A stretch of DNA of 64,000 nt. It comes from Duganella aquatilis. GTDB taxonomy: Bacteria > Pseudomonadota > Gammaproteobacteria > Burkholderiales > Burkholderiaceae_D. Numbering within the stretch: the first letter of the stretch is position 1; each line of letters starts with the position of its first letter. Under the pieces are notes generated by a model. That model had not been told where the DNA came from, searched no databases, and saw only the letters and a program-made list of their open reading frames with translations. Both the position numbers and the translations under genes were made by a program. This document shows positions 8,150-16,277 of this stretch, in pieces. Where the stretch lies: NCBI RefSeq assembly GCF_009674565.1, contig NZ_WKJL01000002.1, positions 248,001 through 312,000 on the forward strand, read 5' to 3'.

Positions 8150-8971
8150 ATGACCACACCCTATATTGGCCAGATTATCATGACCGGTTTCGGCTTCACG
8201 CCGAGGGACTTCGCTCCCTGCAACGGCCAGTTTCTGTCCATCCAAAAATATCCGGAACTGTTCGATGTCATCGGCACACGCTATGGCGGCGACGGCGTGC
8301 ACGACTTCGCCCTGCCCAACCTGCAAGGCGCGACGCCGGTCGGCGCCGGCGCCTCGGCTGATCCGGCCTGGACGCCCTCGCCCTACGCTTTCAACGACAG
8401 CGGCGGCGCCGAGGTCGTGATGCTGCAACCCGGCCTGACGCGGGTCGTGCAGGCAGCGGCGTCGAACGACGCCATCGCGGTCGCCACCTTCGGCGGCAAT
8501 GGCGGCCGCCAGAACATGCAGCCGTTCCGCGTGGTCAATTTCTGCATCGCGCTGCGCGGCGTCAGTCCCGCGCCGATGATAGGCGAAATCCGCATGCTGG
8601 CGTTCGCGCGCGCGCCGCAAGGCTGGCTGCCGTGCGACGGCGGCATCTACCGGATCGCGGATCACGACGAGCTGTTCATGGCCATCGGCGCCACCTATGG
8701 CGGCGACGGCGCCGCCACCTTTGGCGTGCCGGACCTGCGCGGCCAGGTGCCGGTGCACCAGGGACTGGGGCGCAGCACCGGCGCCAGGCGCCGCCTGGTT
8801 GGCGAAGGCGGCGGCAAGGAAACGGTGGCGCTGGAAGTGCGCCATCTGCCGGCGGCCATGCCTGCGCGGGGCCGCACCCTCGCCGCCGTGCACGACAATA
8901 TGATGCCGACGCTGACCGCCTCGTATTGCATCGCCACGCATGGCGCCGCCCCTACTCGCTCGCTGTGCTAG
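8150..8971 (+). CDS. Phage tail collar domain protein with two tandem collar domains
   Basis: Two tail-collar (MdpB-like) domains lie in one 273-residue chain. The first starts MTTPYIGQI with FTPRDFAPCNGQ and TRYGGDGVHDFALPNLQG. The second starts near residue 143 with PMIGEIRMLAFARAPQGW and ATYGGDGAATFGVPDLRG. Such domains occur in tail fibres and in chromosomal trios called microcystin-dependent proteins, whose function is unknown. There is no signal peptide and no other phage gene nearby. GGAGAG sits before the ATG. The next gene's ribosome site overlaps this stop codon. Confidence 0.88.
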   Translation: MTTPYIGQIIMTGFGFTPRDFAPCNGQFLSIQKYPELFDVIGTRYGGDGVHDFALPNLQGATPVGAGASADPAWTPSPYAFNDSGGAEVVMLQPGLTRVVQAAASNDAIAVATFGGNGGRQNMQPFRVVNFCIALRGVSPAPMIGEIRMLAFARAPQGWLPCDGGIYRIADHDELFMAIGATYGGDGAATFGVPDLRGQVPVHQGLGRSTGARRRLVGEGGGKETVALEVRHLPAAMPARGRTLAAVHDNMMPTLTASYCIATHGAAPTRSLC

Positions 8972-8980
8972 GAGCGTATT

Positions 8981-9382
8981 GTGAACAGTCCATTTATCGG
9001 TGAAATCCAGATTTTCGGTTTTGGTTCCGCTCCGCCCGGCTGGGCCTTGTGCGACGGCAGCCTGGTGGCAGTCAAGGAACATCCCGGCCTGTTTTCCCTG
9101 ATCGGCGCCACCTACGGCGGCGACGGCGACCGCACATTCCGCCTGCCCAACCTGGCCGGCCGCGCCGTCTGCGGCCACGGCGCCGGCAACGGCCTGACGC
9201 CGCGCCACATCGGCGACAGCTTCGGCGCCAACAGCGCCTCCCTGCGCGCGGCGCCGGTCCACGCCGCTGGCGAGGCGTCCCTGCCAGTGGTCCAGATTGG
9301 CGACCAGCCGCCCGAAAACCGCCAGCCCTTCGTGGCGCTCAACTTCTACATCGCGCTGCGCGGCGACATGCCGCTGTTCTAG
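8981..9382 (+). CDS. Phage tail collar domain protein, single domain
   Basis: The 133-residue protein starts at GTG, preceded by AGGAG that overlaps the stop of the upstream collar gene, so the two are likely translated together. It has one tail-collar domain: MNSPFIGEIQIFGFG, APPGWALCDGS, GATYGGDGDRTFRLPNLAG, and a C-terminal FVALNFYIALRG. Together with the upstream two-domain gene this makes three collar units in a row, equivalent to the three-gene cassette seen in other bacteria. The end overlaps the convergent AraC gene by four bases. Confidence 0.88.
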   Translation: MNSPFIGEIQIFGFGSAPPGWALCDGSLVAVKEHPGLFSLIGATYGGDGDRTFRLPNLAGRAVCGHGAGNGLTPRHIGDSFGANSASLRAAPVHAAGEASLPVVQIGDQPPENRQPFVALNFYIALRGDMPLF

Positions 9383-10467
9383 ATGGTGGCGCCGAACTGG
9401 CCGAGATCGCGCAGCAGCGACTGCATGCGAAAATCCTGCGGCGTCATGCCGTAGAAACGGCGGAAAGCGCGGATGAAATCGGATGCGCTGCTGAAGCACA
9501 GCCCATACGCAATCTGCGTCACCGCCACCTTGGGCGAGCGCACCAGCTCGTTGGCCGCCTCGCGCAGCCGGCAATGGCGGATATAGGCGCCCAGTCCGCC
9601 CTCTGCTTCAAACATGCGGTACAGCGTCGGGCGCGGGATGGAGAATTGCTGCAGGACGGTTTCCGGCGTCAGCGTTTCCTCGCCAAGATTGACCTGAATA
9701 TAGCGCTGCACCTGGCCGCGCAACGCCGCATTGGCCGCCGCCCGCGCGCCTGCCGAAAGCCGCGCCTGCTTGCCGAAGGCGGCGATGATCAGCTGCACAC
9801 AGGTGCGGATCGCCGTCGCCGCCTCGGCATCGGACAGCCGCGGCAGCTGATGGCACAGGGCCGCCACCTGCGCCAGGATCAGGCGTCCCAACGGCGTGGT
9901 ATAGCTCACCACGCGGCCATGGATGGCCGGCGCGTCGACAATCTCCGCCTCCACCATCGCGCGCGGCACGAAGAACGCCAGCACGCGCGCGCGGCTGGGA
10001 CGCATCATCTGCATCGGCTGGCCCATGTCCAGCGCCAGGACGCCGGGCGTGAACTGATCGGCCTTGCGCAGCTGCGAACCGGCCACGGTTTCGATCATGC
10101 CCTCCACCGCCACATGGAATACATAGTCGCGCACGGCGTCGCGCGAGATGCGCGCATTGGTGCGGCGCTGGCACACCGGATCGGTGCGGCTGTCGAGAAA
10201 CACCAGATCCTTGAACACATAGGTATCCAGCTCGCCAAAGAAGCCGCTGGCCATCTGGCCGCGCGTCACCGGCACTTCCAGGATGCGGCCGACGTAGTCG
10301 CTCCAGGCCGGCGCTTGCAGCGAGCGCACCTCGCCCGCCACGGTGAAATGCTGGCGCAGCATCTGCGGCGCCGCATTGGTCGCCACGCCGCCATCGTCCG
10401 GCAGGACATAGCGCTGATCGCGCGCGGCGATGCGCTGTGAAACAGTATCGGTATAACCGACGCTCAT
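9379..10467 (-). CDS. AraC family transcriptional regulator
   Basis: The 362-residue protein begins MSVGYTDTVSQRIAA and has an N-terminal AraC-binding (cupin-like) domain and a C-terminal AraC helix-turn-helix (QFSIPRPTLYRMFEAEG; then ITQ-type second helix around VTQIAYGLCFSSASDFIRAF). The start overlaps the upstream membrane-protein stop by four bases (ATGA). A longer in-frame reading exists upstream but has no family similarity. It is convergent with the tail-collar pair and might control it; the sequence does not prove this. Confidence 0.9.
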   Translation of the reverse strand: MSVGYTDTVSQRIAARDQRYVLPDDGGVATNAAPQMLRQHFTVAGEVRSLQAPAWSDYVGRILEVPVTRGQMASGFFGELDTYVFKDLVFLDSRTDPVCQRRTNARISRDAVRDYVFHVAVEGMIETVAGSQLRKADQFTPGVLALDMGQPMQMMRPSRARVLAFFVPRAMVEAEIVDAPAIHGRVVSYTTPLGRLILAQVAALCHQLPRLSDAEAATAIRTCVQLIIAAFGKQARLSAGARAAANAALRGQVQRYIQVNLGEETLTPETVLQQFSIPRPTLYRMFEAEGGLGAYIRHCRLREAANELVRSPKVAVTQIAYGLCFSSASDFIRAFRRFYGMTPQDFRMQSLLRDLGQFGATI

Positions 10468-10754
10468 GCCCGCCAGCGCCGCACGCAGTGCGCCAGGAAC
10501 AACAGGAAGGCGCCGCACACGCCGACGCACAGCGTGATGCCGGCCAGTATCGCGGCCGGCTGGCGATAGCCGAAGGCGTCGGCGCCAAACGCCAGCGCCA
10601 CCGTCGCCAGCAGCTGCGCCGGATACAGGTAGCGCAACCAGCCGAAGGCGCGCGCGTCGCCGCGCCGCCAGTAGCGCAGCGCCAGCGCAAAGGCCGGGCC
10701 CCACAGCACGCCGAGGAACACCAGTGTCGCGAAGGCGATCAGCAGCAGTCTCAT
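10464..10754 (-). CDS. Small integral membrane protein, unknown function
   Basis: The 96-residue protein has three hydrophobic stretches (about 2-26, 44-60 and 67-88). It overlaps the rfaE2 stop at its 5' end and the AraC start at its 3' end, each by an ATGA, so it is in a translationally coupled run of genes. I do not recognise a family. Confidence 0.75.
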   Translation of the reverse strand: MRLLLIAFATLVFLGVLWGPAFALALRYWRRGDARAFGWLRYLYPAQLLATVALAFGADAFGYRQPAAILAGITLCVGVCGAFLLFLAHCVRRWRA

Positions 10755-11233
10755 GACTGGTGGGCGCGCACTTTGGTCAGCAGCTTGGTGGTCGAGCGGT
10801 CATGCTCGAAGTCGATGGCGATCGCCTGGCCGCCGTAGGCCAGCACCGCCTGGCCTTCCGGGATCGCGTCCATCTGGTAATCGCCGCCCTTGGCGTAGAT
10901 TTCCGGGCGCGCCTGCTGCACCACTTCCAGCGCCGTATCCTCGTCGAAGTCCACCACCAGGCTGACCGACTCCAGCGCCGCCAGCACCGCCATGCGGTCG
11001 CCGCAGTTGTTCAGCGGCCGGTCGTCACCTTTGCCGAGCCGTTTGACGGACGCGTCGGTATTGGCCGCCACCACCAGCGAGGCGCCCAGCGCGCGCGCCT
11101 GCGCCAGGTAGGTCACGTGGCCGCGGTGCAGGATGTCGAATACGCCGTTGGTCAGTACCACCGGCTTGGGCAGTGCGGCGACGCGGGCGGCCAGTTCGGC
11201 GCGGGTACAAATCTTGTCTTCAAATTGAGGCAT
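10751..11233 (-). CDS. rfaE2: D-glycero-beta-D-manno-heptose 1-phosphate adenylyltransferase
   Basis: This enzyme makes ADP-heptose from heptose 1-phosphate for LPS inner core synthesis. The 160-residue nucleotidyltransferase has the TNGVFDILHRGHV signature near residue 28 and a DRSTTK motif near the C-terminus. Its length matches the stand-alone RfaE2 domain rather than the fused HldE. It starts two bases after the stop of the PilT/PilU-like gene, and the next gene overlaps its stop. Confidence 0.93.
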   Translation of the reverse strand: MPQFEDKICTRAELAARVAALPKPVVLTNGVFDILHRGHVTYLAQARALGASLVVAANTDASVKRLGKGDDRPLNNCGDRMAVLAALESVSLVVDFDEDTALEVVQQARPEIYAKGGDYQMDAIPEGQAVLAYGGQAIAIDFEHDRSTTKLLTKVRAHQS

Positions 11234-11235
11234 AG

Positions 11236-12417
11236 TCAGGTCTTAGGTTCTTCGTCGTCAGGTTTTTCTTCTTCGATGCTCAGCGCGCCGAACGCGCCGC
11301 CCCCTTCTCCGGGCTCGGCGCGGCCGCCGTGCAGCTTGATCTGCAGGCGCAGGCCGTTGGCCGAATCGGCATTGCGCAGCGCCTCTTCGTAGGCGATGTA
11401 ACCCTTATTATAAAGTTCATACAGCGCCTGGTCGAAGGTGCACATGCCCAGCTCGCGCGACTTGTGCATGATTTCCTTGATCGCCTGGAAATTGCCCTTG
11501 AAAATCATCTCGGCGATGGTCGGCGTATTCAGCAGGATTTCGATGGCGGCCTTGCGGCCCTTGCCGTCCTCCGTGCGGATCAGCCGCTGCGAGACGATGG
11601 CGCGCAGATTGGACGACAGATCCATCAGCAGCTGGTTGCGGCGCTCCTCGGGGAAGAAGTTGATGATGCGGTCCATGGTCTGGTTGGCGTTGTTCGCGTG
11701 CAGCGTGCCCAGGCACAGGTGGCCGGTCTCGGCAAACGCGATCGCGTGCTCCATGGTTTCGGTGTCGCGGATCTCGCCGATCAGGATCACGTCCGGCGCC
11801 TGGCGCAGCGTGTTCTTCAGCGCGTTGTGCCACGACAGCGTATCGACGCCGACCTCGCGGTGCGTCACCAGGCAGCCCTTGTTCTTGTGCACATACTCGA
11901 CCGGGTCTTCCACCGTGATGATGTGGCCGGCCGAGTTGGTGTTGCGGTAATCGATCATCGCCGCCAGCGTGGTCGACTTGCCGGAACCGGTGCCGCCCAC
12001 CACCAGCACCAGCCCGCGCTTGGTCATGATGATGTCCTTCAGCACCTCCGGCAGTTCCAGCTTTTCCAGCGACGGAATCTCGGAAGCGATGGTGCGGATC
12101 ACCATGCCGACGTTCTGCTGCTGCACGAAGACGTTGACGCGGAAGCGGCACACCTCGGGCAGCGAGATGGCAAAGTTGCATTCCAGTTCAGCCTCGAACT
12201 CGCGCTGCTGCTTGTCGTTCATGATCGACAGGGCCAGTGCGCGCGTGACACTACCGCTGAGCTTCTGCTGGCTCATGGCTTTCATCGCGCCCTGCGCCTT
12301 CATGCTTGGCGGGAAATCGGCGGCGATGAACAAGTCCGAACCGCCGGTATGGTGCATCACCTTCAGCAGCTTGTGCAGATAGGCTTGCGCTTCTTCGGGA
12401 CCAAATGTGGAGGACAT
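11236..12417 (-). CDS. PilT/PilU-type retraction ATPase, third paralogue in the window
   Basis: This 393-residue hexameric-type ATPase of the type IV pilus retraction family has Walker A GGTGSGKST at 141-149, the Asp box HIITVEDPVEYVH, Walker B ILIGEIRD and the His box LGTLHANNANQT. It resembles PilU (19019-20155) more than PilT (17870-18913), with a divergent acidic C-tail (EEEKPDDEEPKT). The start at MSSTFGPEE is preferred; a TTG-type upstream extension is not supported. It heads a co-directed run with rfaE2 rather than sitting with pilus genes. It could assist PilT as an accessory retraction motor, which is inference. Confidence 0.9.
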   Translation of the reverse strand: MSSTFGPEEAQAYLHKLLKVMHHTGGSDLFIAADFPPSMKAQGAMKAMSQQKLSGSVTRALALSIMNDKQQREFEAELECNFAISLPEVCRFRVNVFVQQQNVGMVIRTIASEIPSLEKLELPEVLKDIIMTKRGLVLVVGGTGSGKSTTLAAMIDYRNTNSAGHIITVEDPVEYVHKNKGCLVTHREVGVDTLSWHNALKNTLRQAPDVILIGEIRDTETMEHAIAFAETGHLCLGTLHANNANQTMDRIINFFPEERRNQLLMDLSSNLRAIVSQRLIRTEDGKGRKAAIEILLNTPTIAEMIFKGNFQAIKEIMHKSRELGMCTFDQALYELYNKGYIAYEEALRNADSANGLRLQIKLHGGRAEPGEGGGAFGALSIEEEKPDDEEPKT

Positions 12418-12442
12418 ACACCGCCTTTCAAAATTACGCTGC

Positions 12443-12448
12443 ATTATA
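12443..12448 (-). promoter_or_regulatory. Possible -10 box for the PilT/PilU-like gene
   Basis: TATAAT reads on the minus strand 26 bp upstream of the ATG, in the 109-bp divergent region shared with oxyR. No good -35 hexamer is evident at 17 bp, so it may depend on an activator such as OxyR. Confidence 0.3.
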
Positions 12449-12526
12449 TCGACAGCATTCCGCTACAATAGCTCAACTTGGCGTTCATTTATTGCATCCC
12501 AGCATCGCCTGTGTTCAAATAACTTC

Positions 12527-13462
12527 ATGACACTGACCGAACTGAAATACATTGTCGCTGTTGCAAGAGCGAAGCACTTCGGACATGCGGCCGAGGCCTG
12601 TTACGTCGCCCAGCCGACGTTGTCGGTCGCCATCAAAAAGCTCGAAGACGAATTGGGCGTGGTCCTGTTTGAACGGGGCGGCGCCGAAATCTCCGTCACG
12701 CCGCTGGGCGCGCAGATCGTCGCCCAGGCCGAGCGCGTGCTCGAACAAACCGCCGCCATCAAGGAACTCGCCAAGCAGAACAAGGACCCGCTGGCCGGGC
12801 CTTTGCGCCTGGGCGTGATCTACACCATCGGCCCCTACCTGCTGCCACCGCTGGTCAAAGGCATGATCGACAAGGTGCCGCAGATGCCCTTGATCCTGCA
12901 GGAAAACTTCACCGTCAAGCTGCTGGAAATGCTGCGCCAGGGCGAACTGGACGCCGCCATCATGGCGCTGCCGCTGCCGGAGCATGGTATGGCCATGCAA
13001 GTCTTGTACGACGAACCCTTCGTGGTCGCCATGCCGACGCTGCACCCGTGGACCAAGCGCAAGAGTATTCCCGCCGACGACCTGAAAACCGAGAACATGC
13101 TGCTGCTTGGTAACGGACACTGCTTCCGCGACCAGGTACTGGAAGTATGTCCCGAGATGGCGCGCTTCTCCGCGCCGGGCAACGGCATGCAGCGCACCTT
13201 CGAGGGCTCGTCGCTGGAAACCATCCGTCACATGGTGGCCAGCGGCATCGGCCTGACCGTGCTGCCGCGCGCCTCGGTGCCGGACATGGACGCCAAGGAC
13301 GGCATGCTGCAGTTCCGCCCGTTCGACGAGCCGGCGCCGTCGCGCCGCGTGGTCATCGTGTGGCGCAAAAGCTTCACCCGCAAGGCCGCCATCGACGCCG
13401 TGTGCGACGTGGTCGCGTCCTGCAACCTGCCCGGCATCACCACCCTCTGCGCCGACGAATGA
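12527..13462 (+). CDS. oxyR: Hydrogen peroxide-sensing LysR regulator OxyR
   Basis: This 311-residue LysR-type activator forms a reversible disulfide in response to peroxide. The two redox cysteines sit at positions 199 and 208 (GNGHCFRDQVLEVC), the same numbering as E. coli OxyR. The N-terminal helix-turn-helix is MTLTELKYIV...AQPTLSVAIKKLE. An upstream in-frame ATG would add 40 residues unlike any LysR N-terminus, so the internal start is used. It is followed by ubiA after 55 bp. Confidence 0.96.
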   Translation: MTLTELKYIVAVARAKHFGHAAEACYVAQPTLSVAIKKLEDELGVVLFERGGAEISVTPLGAQIVAQAERVLEQTAAIKELAKQNKDPLAGPLRLGVIYTIGPYLLPPLVKGMIDKVPQMPLILQENFTVKLLEMLRQGELDAAIMALPLPEHGMAMQVLYDEPFVVAMPTLHPWTKRKSIPADDLKTENMLLLGNGHCFRDQVLEVCPEMARFSAPGNGMQRTFEGSSLETIRHMVASGIGLTVLPRASVPDMDAKDGMLQFRPFDEPAPSRRVVIVWRKSFTRKAAIDAVCDVVASCNLPGITTLCADE

Positions 13463-13517
13463 CAGCGGGTCGCAGGATTTGCGATAATGACCGCTTTCCT
13501 GTTACCCGAAGTCGCAT

Positions 13518-14372
13518 ATGACCAAGCTGGCGCTCTACCTTCGTCTGATCCGGATGGACAAACCCATCGGCACCCTGCTGCTGCTGTGGCCGACGCTGTA
13601 TGCGATGTGGATGGCGTCCGGCGGTGTGCCGGACTGGAAACTGTTGGTTATCTTTACGCTCGGCACCTTCCTGATGCGCTCGGCCGGCTGCGCCATCAAC
13701 GACTACGCCGACCAGGACATCGACAAATTCGTCAAGCGCACCGCCCAGCGCCCGATCACCAGCGGCCGCGTCAGCGGCAAGGAAGCGGTGGCGATCGCCG
13801 TGGTGCTGACGCTGATCGCCTTCTGCCTGATCCTGCCGCTGAACGCGCTGACCAGGCAGATGTCGGTGGCGGCGGTGATTCTGGCCGGCAGCTATCCCTA
13901 CACCAAGCGCTTCTTCGCCATTCCGCAGGCCTACCTGGGCATCGCCTTCGGCTTCGGCATTCCGATGGCGTTCGCGGCGATCCAGAACCAGGTGCCGCCG
14001 GTGGCCTGGCTGCTGCTGGTCGGCAACGTCTTCTGGACCCTGGCCTACGACACCGAATACGCCATGGTCGACCGCGACGATGACCTGAAGATCGGCATCA
14101 AGACCTCGGCGATTACCTTTGGCCGCTACGACGTCGCCATCATCATGTTCTGCTACGCCATGCACCTGGCGATCCTGCTGGTCTGCGGCTGGCAGCTGGG
14201 CCTGCGCCTGTGGTTCGTCGCCGGGCTGGCGGCGGCGGCCGGCATGGCCTGCTACCACTACACCTTGATCCGCAACCGCGAACGCGATCCCTGCCTGTAC
14301 GCCTTCCGCCACAACAACTGGCTGGGCGGCGTGGTGTTTGCCGGCGTGGCGCTGGACTACGCGCTGCGCTAA
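13518..14372 (+). CDS. ubiA: 4-hydroxybenzoate polyprenyltransferase UbiA
   Basis: This integral membrane enzyme prenylates 4-hydroxybenzoate in ubiquinone synthesis. The 284-residue protein has the first Asp-rich motif NDYADQDID at 61-69 and the second [12 protein letters not shown] near 182, with about eight to nine membrane spans. Length and motifs are standard. It is co-directed with oxyR. Confidence 0.97.
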   Translation: MTKLALYLRLIRMDKPIGTLLLLWPTLYAMWMASGGVPDWKLLVIFTLGTFLMRSAGCAINDYADQDIDKFVKRTAQRPITSGRVSGKEAVAIAVVLTLIAFCLILPLNALTRQMSVAAVILAGSYPYTKRFFAIPQAYLGIAFGFGIPMAFAAIQNQVPPVAWLLLVGNVFWTLAYDTEYAMVDRDDDLKIGIKTSAITFGRYDVAIIMFCYAMHLAILLVCGWQLGLRLWFVAGLAAAAGMACYHYTLIRNRERDPCLYAFRHNNWLGGVVFAGVALDYALR

Positions 14373-14461
14373 GTCCAATTGAGCGGGCGCAAAGTGGTGA
14401 CATCGCCGATACTTACACTGGTCATCCCTTCCCACCAGTGAACACAGACGAGGTCAACACC

Positions 14462-14809
14462 ATGGATCAAACCCAACCGAACAGCGATATCGCCGACAGC
14501 CAGAGCGCCAGCAGCACCGCCCGCGAGCGCCTGATGGGCGAACTGAACCACACCATCGACGAAGCGGAAAAATGGCTGGCCGACAGCGCCGGCGAAGTCA
14601 GCGCGGCCGCCTCCGAAGCGCGCACCCGCTTCGACGACACCCTGCGCACCGCCAAGAGCGACCTGCGCAAGCTGGAAGACAGCATCATCGCCCACAGCCG
14701 CGAAGCGGCCGACACCGTCAACGTCTACGTCCAGGACAACCCATGGCGCGCCGTCGGCATCGGCGCCGCCATCGGCCTGGTGATCGGCACGCTCATTTCG
14801 CGCCGATAG
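14462..14809 (+). CDS. DUF883/ElaB-YqjD family membrane-anchored protein
   Basis: The 115-residue protein is mostly amphipathic helix with many Ala, Glu, Asp and Arg residues. It ends in a single C-terminal membrane segment (WRAVGIGAAIGLVIGTLI) and two arginines. E. coli relatives ElaB and YqjD are tail-anchored and YqjD binds stationary-phase ribosomes; whether this one does is unknown. The ATG at 14462 follows GAGGTCAACACC. The last 17 bases overlap the convergent alpha/beta hydrolase gene. Confidence 0.88.
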   Translation: MDQTQPNSDIADSQSASSTARERLMGELNHTIDEAEKWLADSAGEVSAAASEARTRFDDTLRTAKSDLRKLEDSIIAHSREAADTVNVYVQDNPWRAVGIGAAIGLVIGTLISRR

Positions 14810-15770
14810 TTTTTGCCTCGACGCTGTTGGCGAACGCCACCAGCGCCGCATTCACCAGCGCTGGCTGTTCCTGCTGTATCCAGTGGCCGCAATCGGCGAC
14901 CAGTTCGCTGCGTACCAGGCCAGGCGCCAGTTGGATCATCGCGTCGATGATGTCGCTCATGCCCGGCATCTGCAGGCCAGGATCGCGTTCGCCAGCCATG
15001 AACAGCGCCGGTACGGCTAGCTGCATGCCGCTCAACGCTGCCTGCAATTCCCAGTTGCGATCCAGATTGCGGTAGTAGTTCAGCGCTCCACCGAAACCAC
15101 TGCGCGCATAGGCATCCACATAGACTTGCAAGTCCGCCTCGCTGAGCCAGGCCGGCAGCGCGGCGGACGGCAGCGGCGCCAACATGCCGGACAGGCGCGC
15201 GACCATGCTGAACGGATTCACTGCGCCCTCGCCCGATGCGGACAGCAACAGCTTGCCGAGCGTCTCGCGCACATCGCGCTCCAGTTCGGCCTGCGGCCCG
15301 TCCTGCTGCTGCAGATACAAGGTATAAAACAGCGCCTGCTCATTTTGCGGAAACAGCTGCGACGGCGGCATCGGCGCACGGCCCATCAACGGCACGCCAA
15401 ACGCCGCCACCGCGTGGAAACGATCCGGCCGCAACAGCGCCGCCTGCCATGCCACCGTCGCGCCCCAGTCGTTGCCCACGATGATGGCACGCTCGATGTC
15501 CAGCGCATCCAACAAGCCGACCATGTCGCCGACCAGATGCCACACCGAATATTGATCGGCGCCGGCAGGCCGGTCCGTTTGGCCATAGCCGCGCATGTCA
15601 GGAGCGATCGCGCGAAAGCCGGCGCCAGCCAACGCCGGCAACTGGTGACGCCACGCATACCAGGTTTCAAGAAAACCATGGCAGAACAGGACTGCCGGGC
15701 CGCCGCCCTGCTCGGCGACATGCATCTGGATGCCGTTTGCCGCGATCAAACGATGTTGTAGGGCACTCAT
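14793..15770 (-). CDS. Alpha/beta hydrolase, epoxide-hydrolase-like
   Basis: The 325-residue alpha/beta-fold protein has the oxyanion HGF motif (CHGFLETWYAWRHQ), the nucleophile elbow GNDWGA in which Asp is the nucleophile as in epoxide hydrolases and haloalkane dehalogenases, and a late catalytic His near DCGHW. The substrate is unknown. The start at MSALQHRLI is preferred because GAGGA lies six bases upstream. It is divergent from an Rrf2-type regulator gene, with a dyad operator candidate between them. Confidence 0.87.
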   Translation of the reverse strand: MSALQHRLIAANGIQMHVAEQGGGPAVLFCHGFLETWYAWRHQLPALAGAGFRAIAPDMRGYGQTDRPAGADQYSVWHLVGDMVGLLDALDIERAIIVGNDWGATVAWQAALLRPDRFHAVAAFGVPLMGRAPMPPSQLFPQNEQALFYTLYLQQQDGPQAELERDVRETLGKLLLSASGEGAVNPFSMVARLSGMLAPLPSAALPAWLSEADLQVYVDAYARSGFGGALNYYRNLDRNWELQAALSGMQLAVPALFMAGERDPGLQMPGMSDIIDAMIQLAPGLVRSELVADCGHWIQQEQPALVNAALVAFANSVEAKTIGAK

Positions 15771-15783
15771 ATCGATCCTCATG

Positions 15784-15802
15784 CGTAACAATGAGTGTTA
15801 CG
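15784..15802. promoter_or_regulatory. Dyad operator candidate between hydrolase and Rrf2 gene
   Basis: CGTAACA-N5-TGTTACG is a perfect 7-bp dyad with a 5-base spacer, 13 bp upstream of the hydrolase ATG and 48 bp upstream of the regulator ATG. A further half-like GTTACACG follows at about 15836. Placement suits repression of both genes by the Rrf2-type product, which is inference. Confidence 0.6.
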
Positions 15803-15850
15803 ATACACGCTTGAGCGCACTTGCGCAACATATAGAGTTACACGATAAAA

Positions 15851-16267
15851 ATGAAGAAAGACAGCAAACTAGGCCGCATGCTGCATGTGCTGATCCACAT
15901 GTCGCTGCGCGGCGGCCGCGCCACCTCCGACACGATCGCGCAGATGCTGGACACCAATCCGGTGGTGGTGAGGCGCACGATGGCGGGCCTGAAGGCACGC
16001 GGCTATGTGGCGTCGGAAGGCGGGCACGGCGGCGGCTGGCAGATACTGCGGCCACTGGCCGACCTGACCGTGCTCGATATTTACAGCGCGCTGGATGAAC
16101 CGGAATTATTTGCCATCGCCTGCGCGCAGGATCATCCGGGCTGCCCTGTCGAGCAGGCCAGCAACACCGCGTTGCGCGGCGTGATGGAAGAAGCGGAAGC
16201 GACGATGCGAACGCGCATGGCGTCGATCACGCTGGCGGACATCGCCAGCGAAGTCGTAACGGAATAA
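15851..16267 (+). CDS. Rrf2 family transcriptional regulator
   Basis: The 138-residue winged-helix protein has an N-terminal DNA-binding part (residues about 5-60, with NPVVVRRTMAGLKARGYV and the GGHGGGW wing). The later region has only two cysteines (CAQDHPGCP), not the three-Cys set of Fe-S binding IscR or NsrR, so it may sense something else. It is divergent from the hydrolase gene and probably controls it and itself. Confidence 0.88.
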   Translation: MKKDSKLGRMLHVLIHMSLRGGRATSDTIAQMLDTNPVVVRRTMAGLKARGYVASEGGHGGGWQILRPLADLTVLDIYSALDEPELFAIACAQDHPGCPVEQASNTALRGVMEEAEATMRTRMASITLADIASEVVTE

Positions 16268-16277
16268 CCGCGGCGCC

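Noticed and set aside
8150..9382. Prophage remnant suggested by tail-collar genes
   Set aside because: No integrase, capsid, portal, tail-tube or lysis gene lies near, and such collar genes occur as stand-alone chromosomal cassettes.
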